A DNA stretch of 64,000 nucleotides, taken from Halarchaeum rubridurum (GTDB taxonomy: Archaea; Halobacteriota; Halobacteria; Halobacteriales; Halobacteriaceae). Numbering within the stretch: the first letter of the stretch is position 1; each line of letters starts with the position of its first letter. This document shows, one piece after another, positions 45,814 through 55,050 of this stretch. Location of the stretch: contig NZ_BMOO01000006.1 of the NCBI RefSeq assembly GCF_014647115.1, positions 29,100-93,099 on the forward strand. Direction: 5' to 3'. The notes beneath the pieces were generated by a model. The model was not told the origin of the DNA. It searched no databases and saw nothing but the letters and a program-made list of their open reading frames with translations. Both the position numbers and the translations under genes were made by a program.

Positions 45814-46740
45814 TTACACAGCCAGTTTGTCCAGCGTGTCGCGGCGGGTCCGGACGGTGGCCGATGAGACATTTGCAACCTCTGCGACGGCCGACTGCGT
45901 GAGCAACTGCCCCTGTTCGCACCCGGCCTTGTACAGACAGGCTGCGGCGAACCGGGAGGGCCGAACTCCTGTACTGGCTCCAGCTGATTCGGATGCTTCC
46001 GCCAGCTGCCGAGCCCGCTGCTGTATTTGATCGGAGACATCGAGCTCCGATGCCAATCGCGGGACGAACGCACTGGGTGTCATGGGCTGGGCTGGCAAGC
46101 CAAGTTCCGTATTCAGCGTCGTGTATGCGTTCGTCACCCGCGATTGCTTGACGCGCGCCGACTCGGTGATGTCGTCGAGCGTTCGCGGCCACTCGTTACA
46201 CCGACACGCGCCGTAGACGCTCGCGGCGGCCATCGCCTCGATCGACCGACCCTGCAGGAGGTCCTCGTTCTGAGCGCTACGGAATAGTTGGCAGGCCTGG
46301 TCACGGGTCGTCTCAGATAGTTCGAGCGCACTACTGATCCGGCGGACTTCACTAAGCCCGTGTGCGAGGTTGCGTTCAGCTTTCGACTGAAACCGCCCAC
46401 GGGTCTGTTCACGCCGCATCCGAGCGAGCCGCCGTCGCTTCTGTCCCGAGAGTTCGTTCCCGTTCGCATCGGTCCCGCGGCCGATTTCCGTCGATAACCC
46501 TCGATCGTGTCGTGCCGCCGTCAACGGAGCACCCGTGCGCTCCCGTTCGTCTACGTCGAACCCTCGCCACTCTGGCCCGTGGTCGATCCGCTGCTCGTCG
46601 ATGACCAGGCCACAGTCCTCGCAGATGGTTTCGACTGCGTTGGTGGTGACCCGGCCGTCGCACTCGGGACACTGGTTCGCACTCGATTCCGTTCGGACGT
46701 CTTCGTCAAAGCCAGTTTCGTAGATGTCTCTGGTTGCCAT
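45814..46740 (-). CDS. tfb: Transcription initiation factor IIB (TFB), copy 1
   Basis: A 308-aa TFB from ATG 46740 (MATRDIYETGFDEDV). The zinc ribbon is CPECDGRV...CEDCGLVID (residues 18-42). The B-reader region follows (DRGLSTEIGRGTDANG, LSGQKRRRLARMRR), then two cyclin repeats. TFB recruits RNA polymerase to TATA promoters; haloarchaea keep several. It is about 60% alike with the copy at 58039 by eye. A start at 46833 in the same frame is less likely since homologous starts align at MxTxxxYE. The gene is divergent from a DUF5677 gene, and its leader carries the hairpin motif. Confidence 0.9.
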   Translation of the reverse strand: MATRDIYETGFDEDVRTESSANQCPECDGRVTTNAVETICEDCGLVIDEQRIDHGPEWRGFDVDERERTGAPLTAARHDRGLSTEIGRGTDANGNELSGQKRRRLARMRREQTRGRFQSKAERNLAHGLSEVRRISSALELSETTRDQACQLFRSAQNEDLLQGRSIEAMAAASVYGACRCNEWPRTLDDITESARVKQSRVTNAYTTLNTELGLPAQPMTPSAFVPRLASELDVSDQIQQRARQLAEASESAGASTGVRPSRFAAACLYKAGCEQGQLLTQSAVAEVANVSSATVRTRRDTLDKLAV

Positions 46741-46778
46741 GGTTCTCACCGTGTTCAGGGAACTTGCCAGTACGGCAA

Positions 46779-46808
46779 GCCCCTCACCCATTGAGGGGTA
46801 AATAAACG
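46779..46808 (-). promoter_or_regulatory. Hairpin leader motif upstream of TFB copy 1
   Basis: The coding strand reads GTTTATTTACCCCTCAATGG then GTGAGGGGC, a slightly diverged copy with CCCCTCA/TGAGGGG arms. It lies 38 bp before ATG 46740. Confidence 0.5.
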
Positions 46809-46868
46809 CCAATTGCTCCCAAAGCTCCATCATCCACTCTACTGAAACACGAGAAAGAGTAACTCAGC

Positions 46869-48248
46869 ATGCCCAACGACACTGACCCACTCTCTCAGGC
46901 AATCCACGACCAGCTTCTGGAACTTCTCCAAGAAGGAGAACTCGATGAGGAACCCACCGAAGACGAGATCGCGGAAGCTACCAGCGAGGTCATTGAGGCT
47001 GTTGGGGATAGTATGTACCAGCAGGTCCGCGAGGATGACGAGGGATTGCGACGGCTCTATGAAACCAAGGCAGAATTTCAGCGCGGGATCGAAGATCGCT
47101 GGGGGGAACCTTTGGAACTGCTTGAACGGTTCATTATCTGGTCGCAGGAAACGGGTGATGCAATCAACTCGGAATATCGGCTCCAGGCAGCTCAGGAACA
47201 GGACTTCGTCTTTGACGCTCTGACGCGACTTCACGCACGGGCAGTACAGGTCGCGATGGAGATCCACCACCTGCTCAAAGGTGGATTTGCTGATGGAGCC
47301 TTTGCCCGATGGAGATCCCTTCACGAACTCTCAATTACCACTTCCTTCATCAAGCAAGCAGGCTCCGACACAGCCGAGCGTTTTCTGCACTACCGGTATC
47401 TCTGGGAATACTACTTCGCTCAGACGTATCAAGAACACGCAGACGACCTTGATGAGGAACAGATCGCGGATGAGACGATGGCCTCACTCGAAGAGGGGAA
47501 AGTGGAGCTGGTAGAGCGGTTTGGATCCGATTTCGACGATAACGGGTACGGAACCGGGTGGGCGGCAGACGCATACGAGGGTGGTGGCGGGCCGTCGATT
47601 AGGGGCCTCCAGGAAGCTGGCGATCTGGACCACTACCAGCCATATTACCGGTTAGCCAGCGAATCGGTCCATGGAGGGTCGAAGGGGACGCTTGACCGGC
47701 TCGGTATCATCGATATCCCCGACGTTGAACAGCCTGACCTCCTACTGGCTGGCCCGTCGAACGCAGGGTTCGCCCGTCCAGGCCAGTTAACGGCTGTCTC
47801 CTTGGCACAAATCACGTTTGCGTTCATTGAGTGGCAGTCGTCTGCGACTCATGTGGCGGAAATGAAGGGAATGGAACAACTCGTGAGCGACATCCAAGAT
47901 ACATTCGCAGCGGCTGCCGAAGAACTAGAAGAGGACGAACGAGACCGACTGGAGGAGTGGGCCGATCAAGATATCGTCGATATTGCTCTAAATCACGTGG
48001 GCGCGCCAGTGTTGTTCACCGATGAATTCGTACGTGAGCAGACCGAGTTCGAGTCACAATTGGCGTTTGAGAACGCGCTTCCGGTCAACCTTGACGAGAT
48101 GACGGATGTAGACGATCTCCCAGAGGCCGTGGACACAACGATTCGAACTAATTCCGATTACAGCTCCCTCGAAGAGCTGATTGATGCTGCTTTCGAAGAA
48201 TGGGTTTACCGAGAGGTCGACCTCTCTGAGTTCGATGTCGATTCGTGA
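46869..48248 (+). CDS. DUF5677-domain protein
   Basis: A 459-aa acidic protein. The central part matches DUF5677: LLKGGFADGAFARWRSLHEL near residue 138, RYLWEYYFAQ, and YYRLASESVHGGSKGTLDRLG near 260, with conserved His and Arg. DUF5677 proteins are often found in defence or mobile regions, but their action is not established. The start is ATG 46869, with a 128-bp divergent region shared with the TFB gene. GC and codon use are ordinary for the window. Confidence 0.75.
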   Translation: MPNDTDPLSQAIHDQLLELLQEGELDEEPTEDEIAEATSEVIEAVGDSMYQQVREDDEGLRRLYETKAEFQRGIEDRWGEPLELLERFIIWSQETGDAINSEYRLQAAQEQDFVFDALTRLHARAVQVAMEIHHLLKGGFADGAFARWRSLHELSITTSFIKQAGSDTAERFLHYRYLWEYYFAQTYQEHADDLDEEQIADETMASLEEGKVELVERFGSDFDDNGYGTGWAADAYEGGGGPSIRGLQEAGDLDHYQPYYRLASESVHGGSKGTLDRLGIIDIPDVEQPDLLLAGPSNAGFARPGQLTAVSLAQITFAFIEWQSSATHVAEMKGMEQLVSDIQDTFAAAAEELEEDERDRLEEWADQDIVDIALNHVGAPVLFTDEFVREQTEFESQLAFENALPVNLDEMTDVDDLPEAVDTTIRTNSDYSSLEELIDAAFEEWVYREVDLSEFDVDS

Positions 48249-48364
48249 TTGAGGTCGTGGCTGTGCGCGCAGCGACCGCAGAGAGCGAGCACGGAGCGGA
48301 GGGTGGGGCGGTGGGGCTTGGGTCTGGTCTGGCACACAGCAAAAAAGAAGGCTGCGTCAGCTGG

Positions 48365-49219
48365 CTACTCTTCCCACCAGCGGCCGCGCTCCGGGAAGTG
48401 GATATCCGACCACCCGGTCAGCGCGATTGAGCACCGGCCTTCGTACCAGTTCTTGGCTGCTGCCCGGAACCGTACTGTCTGACCTTCTCGCACCACCGTC
48501 TGCCCGGATTTCTCCCAGCAGGTGAACTTGATTTTCCCGCTCTCATCTGCTATCAGCCCGACTTGCTGGATGCTTGAGGAGGAAGGCTCCCAGAGGGTCT
48601 CGATTGTACCTTCAACCGTCACCTCACCGACCGGGACGTCCGGCACGTCCGCGATGGGTACGATTGCCCCCGGCGCTGCCTTCAGCTCCTCGAGGGTCTC
48701 CAGCACCGCCTTCGTGACGTCCCGCCCACGTTGCACCTTCTCGGCCAGCTGCTTCGCGACGACCGCTCTCGACCAGCCGCCCTGCACTTCGTCGCTGATC
48801 CGCATCGCCTGCTCGTTGACTGCCGCGAGTTCCTCTTGCGGCAGCTTCTCTCGGGGATCCGTGCGCTCCGCCGGCGCCGGCTCGTTACGACCACACTGCT
48901 CGCTGACGACCGCTCGCGTGCGCTTCGCCCGCCCCTCCTGAGTGCCGAGTTCCGCCTGGGCGCTGATGTGCTCCAGTTCGGCCTCCCGGGCGCGAATCTT
49001 CTCTTCCTGCGCGAGGGGCAGGTGCGAGACGTCCTGGACGATGCCGTCTGGGTGGTTGGAATCCACCTTCGCTTGCTTTTCCTGCTGGACCGTCGCCTGG
49101 AACTCCGGCTTATCGTCGACGACCTCGAAGCCGTCCTCGTCGACGCCGGCGTCTTCGGTTCGTTCGAATGCCTGTTCATCCACCGTAACGACCTTGCGAC
49201 TCGAGTTGTTACTTGACAT
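48365..49219 (-). CDS. OB-fold DNA-binding protein (RPA-like)
   Basis: A 284-aa acidic protein from ATG 49219 (MSSNNSSRKVVTVDEQAF). The N-terminal 130 residues are charged and likely helical. Residues about 185-275 form an OB fold: GEVTVEGTIETLWEP, VGLIADESGKIKFTCWEKSG, VREGQTVRFRAAA and CSIALTGWSDI. Such proteins bind single-stranded DNA and are common on haloarchaeal plasmids. It is convergent with the DUF5677 gene, with 116 bp between the stops. The upstream ORF extension is GC-rich noncoding sequence. Confidence 0.75.
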   Translation of the reverse strand: MSSNNSSRKVVTVDEQAFERTEDAGVDEDGFEVVDDKPEFQATVQQEKQAKVDSNHPDGIVQDVSHLPLAQEEKIRAREAELEHISAQAELGTQEGRAKRTRAVVSEQCGRNEPAPAERTDPREKLPQEELAAVNEQAMRISDEVQGGWSRAVVAKQLAEKVQRGRDVTKAVLETLEELKAAPGAIVPIADVPDVPVGEVTVEGTIETLWEPSSSSIQQVGLIADESGKIKFTCWEKSGQTVVREGQTVRFRAAAKNWYEGRCSIALTGWSDIHFPERGRWWEE

Positions 49220-49320
49220 TGGTATCCTCCAGATACCACTGAAGGCGCTTGCGCGCCGCCACCGCGATGTCCCAAGCATCGCGGTTTTCCGACGTTGTCG
49301 ACGTCCGATAGCACCGACTG

Positions 49321-49374
49321 CGCGCTCTCGCTCGCGCCTTCGCGAGCGCCCTACCGGGCGCGAGCGAGAGCGCG
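49321..49374. other. Perfect 18-bp inverted repeat in a 626-bp gene-free stretch
   Basis: CGCGCTCTCGCTCGCGCC (49321-49338) pairs exactly with GGCGCGAGCGAGAGCGCG (49357-49374) around an 18-base loop. It sits about 100 bp upstream of the OB-fold gene. The surrounding 49220-49845 is very GC-rich and codes for nothing I can support. A shorter repeat, CCGCGATG...CATCGCGG, is at 49262-49284. Possible roles are terminator, protein-binding site or replication-related structure. Confidence 0.55.
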
Positions 49375-49845
49375 CCCGAGTGCGGTGACCCCAACTAGCA
49401 CCGCGCGCCGACCCGCCCGGAGCGAGCGGCCAGCGCATTCCCCGTTTCGCCCGCGACGCAACTACGTCCGTCGCGGGTCGGAGAGTCCCGGAAGCCTCCG
49501 GAAGTCCGGGACCGAAACGGGAGAAGCGCTGGCGCCGAGGGCACATTCATTTTAGCCCGGCAGCCCGCCCGTTACTGCAGGCAGGCAGCCCGGAATGGTC
49601 GGTCGCGAGCGACGCGGAGGGCGGCAGCGGCGAGCGGGGCGGGCCGTGACGTACACACCTGTCCAGCCGGCTGCGACACTCGGCGATCCAGCTACCGTCC
49701 TGGCGGACTTAGAAAGGGCGAGGCCGCCTCGGTCGTCCCCCGACCCCGCAAGCACCGCAGGGACGAGGCGCGCAGCGGTGGTCGCGGGATGCCGAGCGGC
49801 CGAGGGCTTTCGGGTGTCGTCGCCGGCGCTGGGTATTCGGCGTCG

Positions 49846-50430
49846 CTACTCGGAGGCCGGTTGCTCTTCGAGACGGTGGAGCAATTGCGTGACGTAGGGA
49901 CTATTCTCCCAGCTCCGATGTGGGCTAATCGTCGTGATCAGCGTTCGCGCCTCTTCGGGGCTCAGATGTCCGTTCCGAGCGTAGTCGACGATGAGCCGCG
50001 GCGTCGGGACGATCCGCGGCCCCTGTAGCACGGCGTGGATGAGTGGGAAGTTTGTCCCGCCGAACTCGTCGGTGAGAAACCCGTCGACCCCGAGCGCGTT
50101 CGCAAGAACGATCCCGTCGGTTTCGCCGTCGTCGAGGCCGAACGTCGGGCGCGAGTCTGGTGTCTCTTCGCGCTCGTAGGGGTCCGCGACCGTGTAGTAG
50201 CTGCGGGCCGCGAGGACGTTGTTCGCAGCCGCGGCGTGGATGTCTTGATACTGCGTGATGTCACGGAGTTCTGCGACCACTTCCGACGGTACGACCACGT
50301 CACACGACGTGAGCAGATACTGAAATGGGTCCGGGGTATCGGTACCGACGGCCCCGTCGGCTCGGGGAACCGCGAGACTAACAAGCGCGCTGGTGTCGGC
50401 GACGACTGTTCGCAGTCGCCGGCCGCTCAT
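49846..50430 (-). CDS. PIN-domain toxin
   Basis: A 194-aa PIN-fold protein: VVADTSALVSLAVP near residue 9, a Glu in SEVVAELRD near 52, and FGLDDGETDGIVLANALG near 97 with DGFLTDEFG give the acidic active site. PIN toxins are RNases that cut tRNA, rRNA or mRNA. The start overlaps the stop of the RHH antitoxin gene by 4 bp, the usual coupling. Confidence 0.85.
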   Translation of the reverse strand: MSGRRLRTVVADTSALVSLAVPRADGAVGTDTPDPFQYLLTSCDVVVPSEVVAELRDITQYQDIHAAAANNVLAARSYYTVADPYEREETPDSRPTFGLDDGETDGIVLANALGVDGFLTDEFGGTNFPLIHAVLQGPRIVPTPRLIVDYARNGHLSPEEARTLITTISPHRSWENSPYVTQLLHRLEEQPASE

Positions 50431-50795
50431 TGCTCATCGTCGGCTGCGGGCTCAACCGCCGTCGCGTCGCCATCGTAGACGTCCACGTCGTCGGGAGCAG
50501 CGAGATCGAGTGGTTCATCCTCGAGATCCGCTTTGAGAAGCCGGAGACGCTGGGCAGTTTCGGCGCCGACCAACTGCTTGACCGTCTCGAACTCAAGCTG
50601 GTCGTCGTAGTACTTCGTGGCGACAAGTTCCTGGAACGTTTCGCTGTCGGCCGTGTCTTCGATGTACTCACGAATCGCCTCGACAAGCAGATCCGTCCGA
50701 TCCTTGTCGAAGAGCTCCGCGATCGCATCCAGCCGGTCGACGAGATACTCTGGCGACTGGAAATGGACTCGTCGTGGGTCATCGCTTGCGCTCAT
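50427..50795 (-). CDS. Ribbon-helix-helix antitoxin
   Basis: A 122-aa protein from ATG 50795 (MSASDDPRRVHFQSPEYLV). The ribbon-helix-helix part is residues 10-50 (RVHFQSPEYLVDRLDAIAEL...TDLLVEAIREYI); the acidic C-terminus would wrap the toxin. It should bind the palindrome directly upstream and repress the pair. An upstream in-frame GTG at 50858 would place the operator inside the coding region, so it is unlikely. Confidence 0.8.
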   Translation of the reverse strand: MSASDDPRRVHFQSPEYLVDRLDAIAELFDKDRTDLLVEAIREYIEDTADSETFQELVATKYYDDQLEFETVKQLVGAETAQRLRLLKADLEDEPLDLAAPDDVDVYDGDATAVEPAADDEQ

Positions 50796-50797
50796 TC

Positions 50798-50818
50798 TAT
50801 GTGCAAGTTCTGCACATA
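50798..50818 (-). promoter_or_regulatory. Palindromic operator of the PIN/RHH pair
   Basis: TATGTGCA and TGCACATA are perfect 8-bp arms around 5 bases, 2 bp upstream of the antitoxin ATG. A further half-site TTGCACAT is near 50852. This is a natural binding site for the dimeric RHH antitoxin. Confidence 0.6.
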
Positions 50819-50888
50819 GACGGATAACCGTTTCGGCGATTGCACAGAGATTGCACATCGAGGGGGTGACGGGATTGTCCGGCCAGTC

Positions 50889-51218
50889 TCAGCCGTCGTC
50901 CTGTGCGTTCAACTCCTCGAGGGACCAGCTGGCTGCGGTCCCGATCCGAACGCCGTCGACATTACGCATCTCAAGACCGTTCGTGGCGGTCCGGAACGGT
51001 TCGTTGTCGACGAGAACGCGGTGGATGACTGTGCGGACGGGTTCGGTCCCGTAGGTATCGATAACGGTCGCCATCGTCCTGTCGAACTGCGCATCCTCGT
51101 GCTCCGTTCGCGGGTTCTGCGCCCGGTGGACCACGAGGTCGATCACATCGTCGACCGATGCGTGGTCAGGATCCCCGGTTTGCTCACGAACGTCATAGCG
51201 GGGCTCTGTATCAGACAT
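50889..51218 (-). CDS. Small haloarchaeal protein of unknown function
   Basis: A 109-aa acidic protein (MSDTEPRYDVREQTGDPDHA). No motif recognised. It starts 6 bp after the stop of the zinc-ribbon gene at 51225, so the two are probably co-transcribed. Confidence 0.6.
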   Translation of the reverse strand: MSDTEPRYDVREQTGDPDHASVDDVIDLVVHRAQNPRTEHEDAQFDRTMATVIDTYGTEPVRTVIHRVLVDNEPFRTATNGLEMRNVDGVRIGTAASWSLEELNAQDDG

Positions 51219-51224
51219 ATCCAG

Positions 51225-51584
51225 TCACTCAGTGGCATTGCCGTCCGTATCAGTCGTTACTGGGTCGGCTCTTCGTTGCCGGCGGGCCTCTGTAAGGAGC
51301 TCCTCAAGCGTTGTGACCTGATCGATCTCCGCGAGCTCATCGGTGATCTCGTCGATGAGGCCGGCTCGCTCGACGGCAGTCTCGTCGCCCGCGGTCGTGT
51401 CGATCGATTCAATGCGGAGCTGCCGCATTTCGTGCCAGCCACAGTCCCAACAGTCTCGGCTCACCTCGATCCGCTCATCCTCTTCTGCTGCAAGGACTGC
51501 GTCGGACAGCGACGTCGAAAGCGGCCGGTCCGGTCCGACCTCGAGGGTGACTGGAGAGCCGCATGCGGGGCAATCCATAGGCAT
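51225..51584 (-). CDS. Zinc-ribbon protein
   Basis: A 119-aa protein with CPACGSPV at residues 5-12 and CWDCGWH near 45-51, forming a C-x2-C...C-x2-C zinc ribbon. An acidic helical C-terminus follows. Probably a regulatory or nucleic-acid-binding protein. It lies in a run of three small minus-strand genes. Confidence 0.65.
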   Translation of the reverse strand: MPMDCPACGSPVTLEVGPDRPLSTSLSDAVLAAEEDERIEVSRDCWDCGWHEMRQLRIESIDTTAGDETAVERAGLIDEITDELAEIDQVTTLEELLTEARRQRRADPVTTDTDGNATE

Positions 51585-51657
51585 CCTGAGGAGCCCTCAC
51601 CAGTTGAAGATAGTGGATCTACCGCCGTGTCACCCGTGTCGACGACTGCTCGGTGCG

Positions 51658-52016
51658 TCAGTCTGTGACGACGTGCGCCCCGAGGTCGCGCGTCCAGTAT
51701 GTTGCGAGCCCGCCGGGACTACAGCGAGCGCACAGTTGCAATGGGCCTTCCAAATGTCCCAGTTCGACCCGGAACCGGGTGAGAGCCCCGAGCGTGTGGA
51801 CGACCAGTCCACAGCCGTCACAGTCGTTGTGATCGCGCTTATCGGGTCCGGCTCCGTCTGAATCGCGCAGTCGACGCAGATCGGGTAGGTGACCCGCTCG
51901 TCCTGGCCCCCGGTGTGGGCCTCGCCAGCCTCGGTACCGGGCGGGGCGTCGCAGAACGCACATCCGTTGAGTTCCCGGCAGGTCCATGCAGGAATGTTCG
52001 CTTGCTTCCCCGACAT
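51658..52016 (-). pseudogene. Frameshifted DUF7558-type zinc protein
   Basis: From ATG 52016 (MSGKQANIPAWTCRELNGCAFC) through CAIQTEPDP near 51845 the frame is good. It then continues in another frame as DKRDHNDCDGCGLVVHTLGAL...CARCSPGGLATYWTRDLG, which stops near 51658. A one-base loss around 51842 explains the break. The restored protein of about 118 aa has four Cys pairs. The family name is from memory. Confidence 0.6.
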
Positions 52017-52187
52017 CTGCTCTCAGCGTCGCTCCAGTTCCTACTCCTGCCAGAAATGACGTCTCCCGCGCGAACCGATTCAGTGTGACAGCACACTAAT
52101 TATCCCGCTCTCCCCCGACCGAACAGCTCTGGAAGGGAAGACTACTGCCGCCGGAACACCCTATAGCGACCTCTCATCCGGGCCGGA

Positions 52188-54371
52188 CTACTGTGTATCG
52201 AGTAGCCGTACCGGATGTGCGGGCCGGCGCGTGAGGAGTGCGTCGAGTTGCTCGAGACACGACGTCCCGCTGGCGACGACAGTACGGTCCGCGGTGTCTT
52301 CCGTTGTGAATTCATCGACGAGCGTCTCGCCGACGTCCACGCTGAGCTCGTAGTACTCGGACTTGTAGCCGAAGCTTCCAGCCATCCCGCAACACTCCAC
52401 GTCCGAGGTCGTCACGTCGAACCCGCAGTCTTCGAGCACCGCCACCGTGTACGGTTCGAGATCGAGCGTCCGCTGCTGGCAGTGGCTGTGGTAGGCGATC
52501 CGCTCGTCGTCGCCGCCAGGGAGTACATCGATATCCCCCCCGTTCTCCAGCAGGCCGTAGACGTACTCCATGAGTTCGTAGCTCTGCTCGTGCAGCGCGG
52601 CGTAGTCGTCTTCCGGAAGGAGCCGTTCGTACTCGCGGTGGAACATCGCAAGATCTGACGGCTCGATGACGACGACATCGTGACCTGCCGCGATGGCGGG
52701 CGCGAGCGCGTCGTAGACGGCATCGGCGTTGGACTGGGCCGTCGACACCATCCCCTGTGAGAGCGGGGCGCGCCCGCTCTCGCCTGCGGGCGGAACGTCG
52801 ACGCGGATGTCGAGCGCTTCGAGGACGCGGACGGCCGCCTTCCCGCGCTCCGTGCGCACGTAGTTCGTGTACGCGTCGGGGTAGAGTGCGACCTGTCGGC
52901 GTGCCTCGTCGCGACCGACGTGTGGCCCCCGCTTCTCGAACCACTCCACGAGTGATTCACGTTCGAACTCCGGGAGTTCACGGCGGCTGTCGACGCCGAG
53001 AGTTCGCTCCAGCAGCGAGCGCGCGGGACCGGTCCGTGCGGCCCAGTTCGAGAGCGGTGCGAACGCCGACCCGAGTTTCGCCAGGGTGTCGAAGTTCCCG
53101 AACAGCCGTTTCTGGAGGTCGACCCCACCGGGCTCCTCGTCCGGGGTGAGCCCCTCCACGAGGAAGTCGAAGTCGCCGTCCTCCCCGCGATTGATGCGGT
53201 CTCGGACGACCGTGTTGATCCACGGGATGTCGATGTTCACCGGACACTGGTTCACACACCGACTACAACCCGTACAGAGGTCGTTGAACTCGGCGGCACT
53301 GTCCTCGCCGTGGACGCCGGCCTCCCAGCCGGTGGCGATGCCGCCGGAGTACGTCTCGCCACCGAAGGCGTGGCCGCCGACGTGCTGGAAGTTCGCACAG
53401 GAGTTCGCACACGCCGAACACCGGATGCAGTACAGCGTCTCGCGGAGCTGATCGTCCTCGCGCATCTCCATCCGCCCGTTGTCGATGAGCACGAGGTGGA
53501 ACTCGCGGTCGTCGCCGGATTCGAGTTCGTTCCCGCCGAAGGTGGGGGAGTCACTAGGCGGGGTGAACAGCGAGATGTAGGAGGTAATGTCCTGGCCGGT
53601 CCCGGATCGCCCGATCAGTTCGACGAACGGTTGGAGATCCTCGACACTCGGGACGAGTTTCTCGACACCCGCGACTGCGACGTGGGTGTCCGTCGCCTGC
53701 ACGCACTTGCGGGCATTCCCCTCACTCGTGACCAGCGCGAGCGTGCCGGTGTCCGCGGTGACGAAGTTCGCGCCCGTCATCCCGACCTCGGCGTCCAAGA
53801 TCTTCTCGCCGAGGTACTCGCGAGCGAATCGCGTCAGCTCCTCGGCAGTCTCCAAGGGCTCTTCGGGATCGAACACCTCGTTGAACAGGGCTGCGATCTC
53901 CTCGCGGGACTTGTGGATCGCCGGGGCGACGATGTGTGAGGGAGCCTCGTCGGCGACTTGGAGGACGAACTCTGCGAGGTCGGTCTCCCAGACGTCCCCG
54001 TCGCGTGCCTCGAGCGACTCGTTGACCTCGATCTCCTCGCTCGTCATCGACTTCGACTTCACCACGTCGCGGCCGTCGACGACCTCCTCGATGTATCGGT
54101 TCGCGTCGGCGGCGTCGTCGGCGACGTAGACGCTGCCGCCGTTGGCTTCGACGGCCTCGGTGACTTGGTCGACCAGTTCAGGGAGGCGTTCGATAGCGTC
54201 TTCCTTGATGGCACGAGCCTCGTTTTTCAACTCGTCGTAGTCATCGAGATTCGCGGTGGACTCGTACCGGCCCTCGTTGAAGACCTGGGTGTTCTCGTGA
54301 ACGGCGTCGCCCTCGGTGTCGAGGAGATGGCGGATGCGCTCGGCCTTCTGCCGGCGGGTGTCGGCGCTCAT
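52188..54371 (-). CDS. LutA-LutB fusion iron-sulfur protein, lactate utilisation
   Basis: A 727-aa protein. Residues 60-300 are the LUD domain of LutB (VGMTGANFVTADTGTLALVTSEGNAR). Two 4Fe-4S clusters follow (CIRCSACANSCANF and CTGCSRCVNQCPV, about 320-395). The C-terminal 230 residues hold a CCG domain as in LutA (HSHCQQRTLDLE, ECCGMAGSFGYK). LutABC oxidises L-lactate to pyruvate; here LutA and LutB are one chain. It follows the lutC gene directly, ATG against stop. The permease is encoded divergently. Confidence 0.88.
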   Translation of the reverse strand: MSADTRRQKAERIRHLLDTEGDAVHENTQVFNEGRYESTANLDDYDELKNEARAIKEDAIERLPELVDQVTEAVEANGGSVYVADDAADANRYIEEVVDGRDVVKSKSMTSEEIEVNESLEARDGDVWETDLAEFVLQVADEAPSHIVAPAIHKSREEIAALFNEVFDPEEPLETAEELTRFAREYLGEKILDAEVGMTGANFVTADTGTLALVTSEGNARKCVQATDTHVAVAGVEKLVPSVEDLQPFVELIGRSGTGQDITSYISLFTPPSDSPTFGGNELESGDDREFHLVLIDNGRMEMREDDQLRETLYCIRCSACANSCANFQHVGGHAFGGETYSGGIATGWEAGVHGEDSAAEFNDLCTGCSRCVNQCPVNIDIPWINTVVRDRINRGEDGDFDFLVEGLTPDEEPGGVDLQKRLFGNFDTLAKLGSAFAPLSNWAARTGPARSLLERTLGVDSRRELPEFERESLVEWFEKRGPHVGRDEARRQVALYPDAYTNYVRTERGKAAVRVLEALDIRVDVPPAGESGRAPLSQGMVSTAQSNADAVYDALAPAIAAGHDVVVIEPSDLAMFHREYERLLPEDDYAALHEQSYELMEYVYGLLENGGDIDVLPGGDDERIAYHSHCQQRTLDLEPYTVAVLEDCGFDVTTSDVECCGMAGSFGYKSEYYELSVDVGETLVDEFTTEDTADRTVVASGTSCLEQLDALLTRRPAHPVRLLDTQ

Positions 54372-54878
54372 CTACTTGTCCTCCAGGAGTACGACTGTCA
54401 CATCCATCGGGCCGTGAGCGCCCGTCACGAGCGAGCCCATGTCCGCGGTTGCGCTCGGCCCCGTCGCGATGATGGACTGTCCGACGCCGTTCCGGATATC
54501 CTCGGCGAGCTGGTCGAACGTCGCGTCCATGTCCGGCAGCACGTCGCTGGCGGCGACGACGGCGACGTGTTCGTCCGCATAGAGACTCACCGGCTCCTCG
54601 CCGTCGGTACCGCCCTGGATGATCACCGAGCCGTAGTCGGCGATGCCGTAGCCGGCAGCAGTGACGCCGGTCGCCGCGGCCTCGAGGTCCGCGATCGACG
54701 GATCGGTCTCGACGCTGTCCGGCAGCGAGACGGTCTCGAAGGGGAGTGAGGTGCCGACTGTGGGCGCGTCGAGCAGGGGTGAAAGCGTCGACGCGAACTC
54801 GTCGGCCGTGGTTCGCACGAGTTCGACGCCGACTTCGTCGAGTGACGACTCGAAGGTCGCAATTGGCTCGGCTGACAT
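54372..54878 (-). CDS. lutC: LutC-like LUD-domain protein
   Basis: A 168-aa LUD protein from ATG 54878 (MSAEPIATFESSLDEVGV). GYGIADYGSVIIQGG and ATGPSATADMGSLVTGAHGP are the LutC signatures. It is the third part of the lactate oxidation complex. The stop abuts the next start (54371), so the two genes are co-transcribed. The frame is open up to 54932, but the MSAEP start matches relatives and leaves room for the divergent promoter. Confidence 0.87.
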   Translation of the reverse strand: MSAEPIATFESSLDEVGVELVRTTADEFASTLSPLLDAPTVGTSLPFETVSLPDSVETDPSIADLEAAATGVTAAGYGIADYGSVIIQGGTDGEEPVSLYADEHVAVVAASDVLPDMDATFDQLAEDIRNGVGQSIIATGPSATADMGSLVTGAHGPMDVTVVLLEDK

Positions 54879-55050
54879 GTCCCAAAAAATTGTACCAACA
54901 GTTAATGGGTGTTTCCTCTCCGGCCCGACCATGATTTTCTTTCGTTATGGATAATCGCCCGATCCGGCCGTATTTGCAGGTACATATCATACAGAAAGTA
55001 AGTTACATATGGCTGGTTATGCGATGGCCCAATAGTGGAGAGTTCCAACC

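Noticed and set aside
45626..46192. Upstream extension of the Mrr frame to 526 codons
   Set aside because: The extension crosses the inverted repeat and is antisense-frame shadow of the TFB coding region; Mrr homology starts after ATG 45625.
48365..49546. 393-codon version of the OB-fold gene
   Set aside because: Upstream of ATG 49219 the sequence is Arg-rich translation of GC-rich noncoding DNA that includes the long hairpin.
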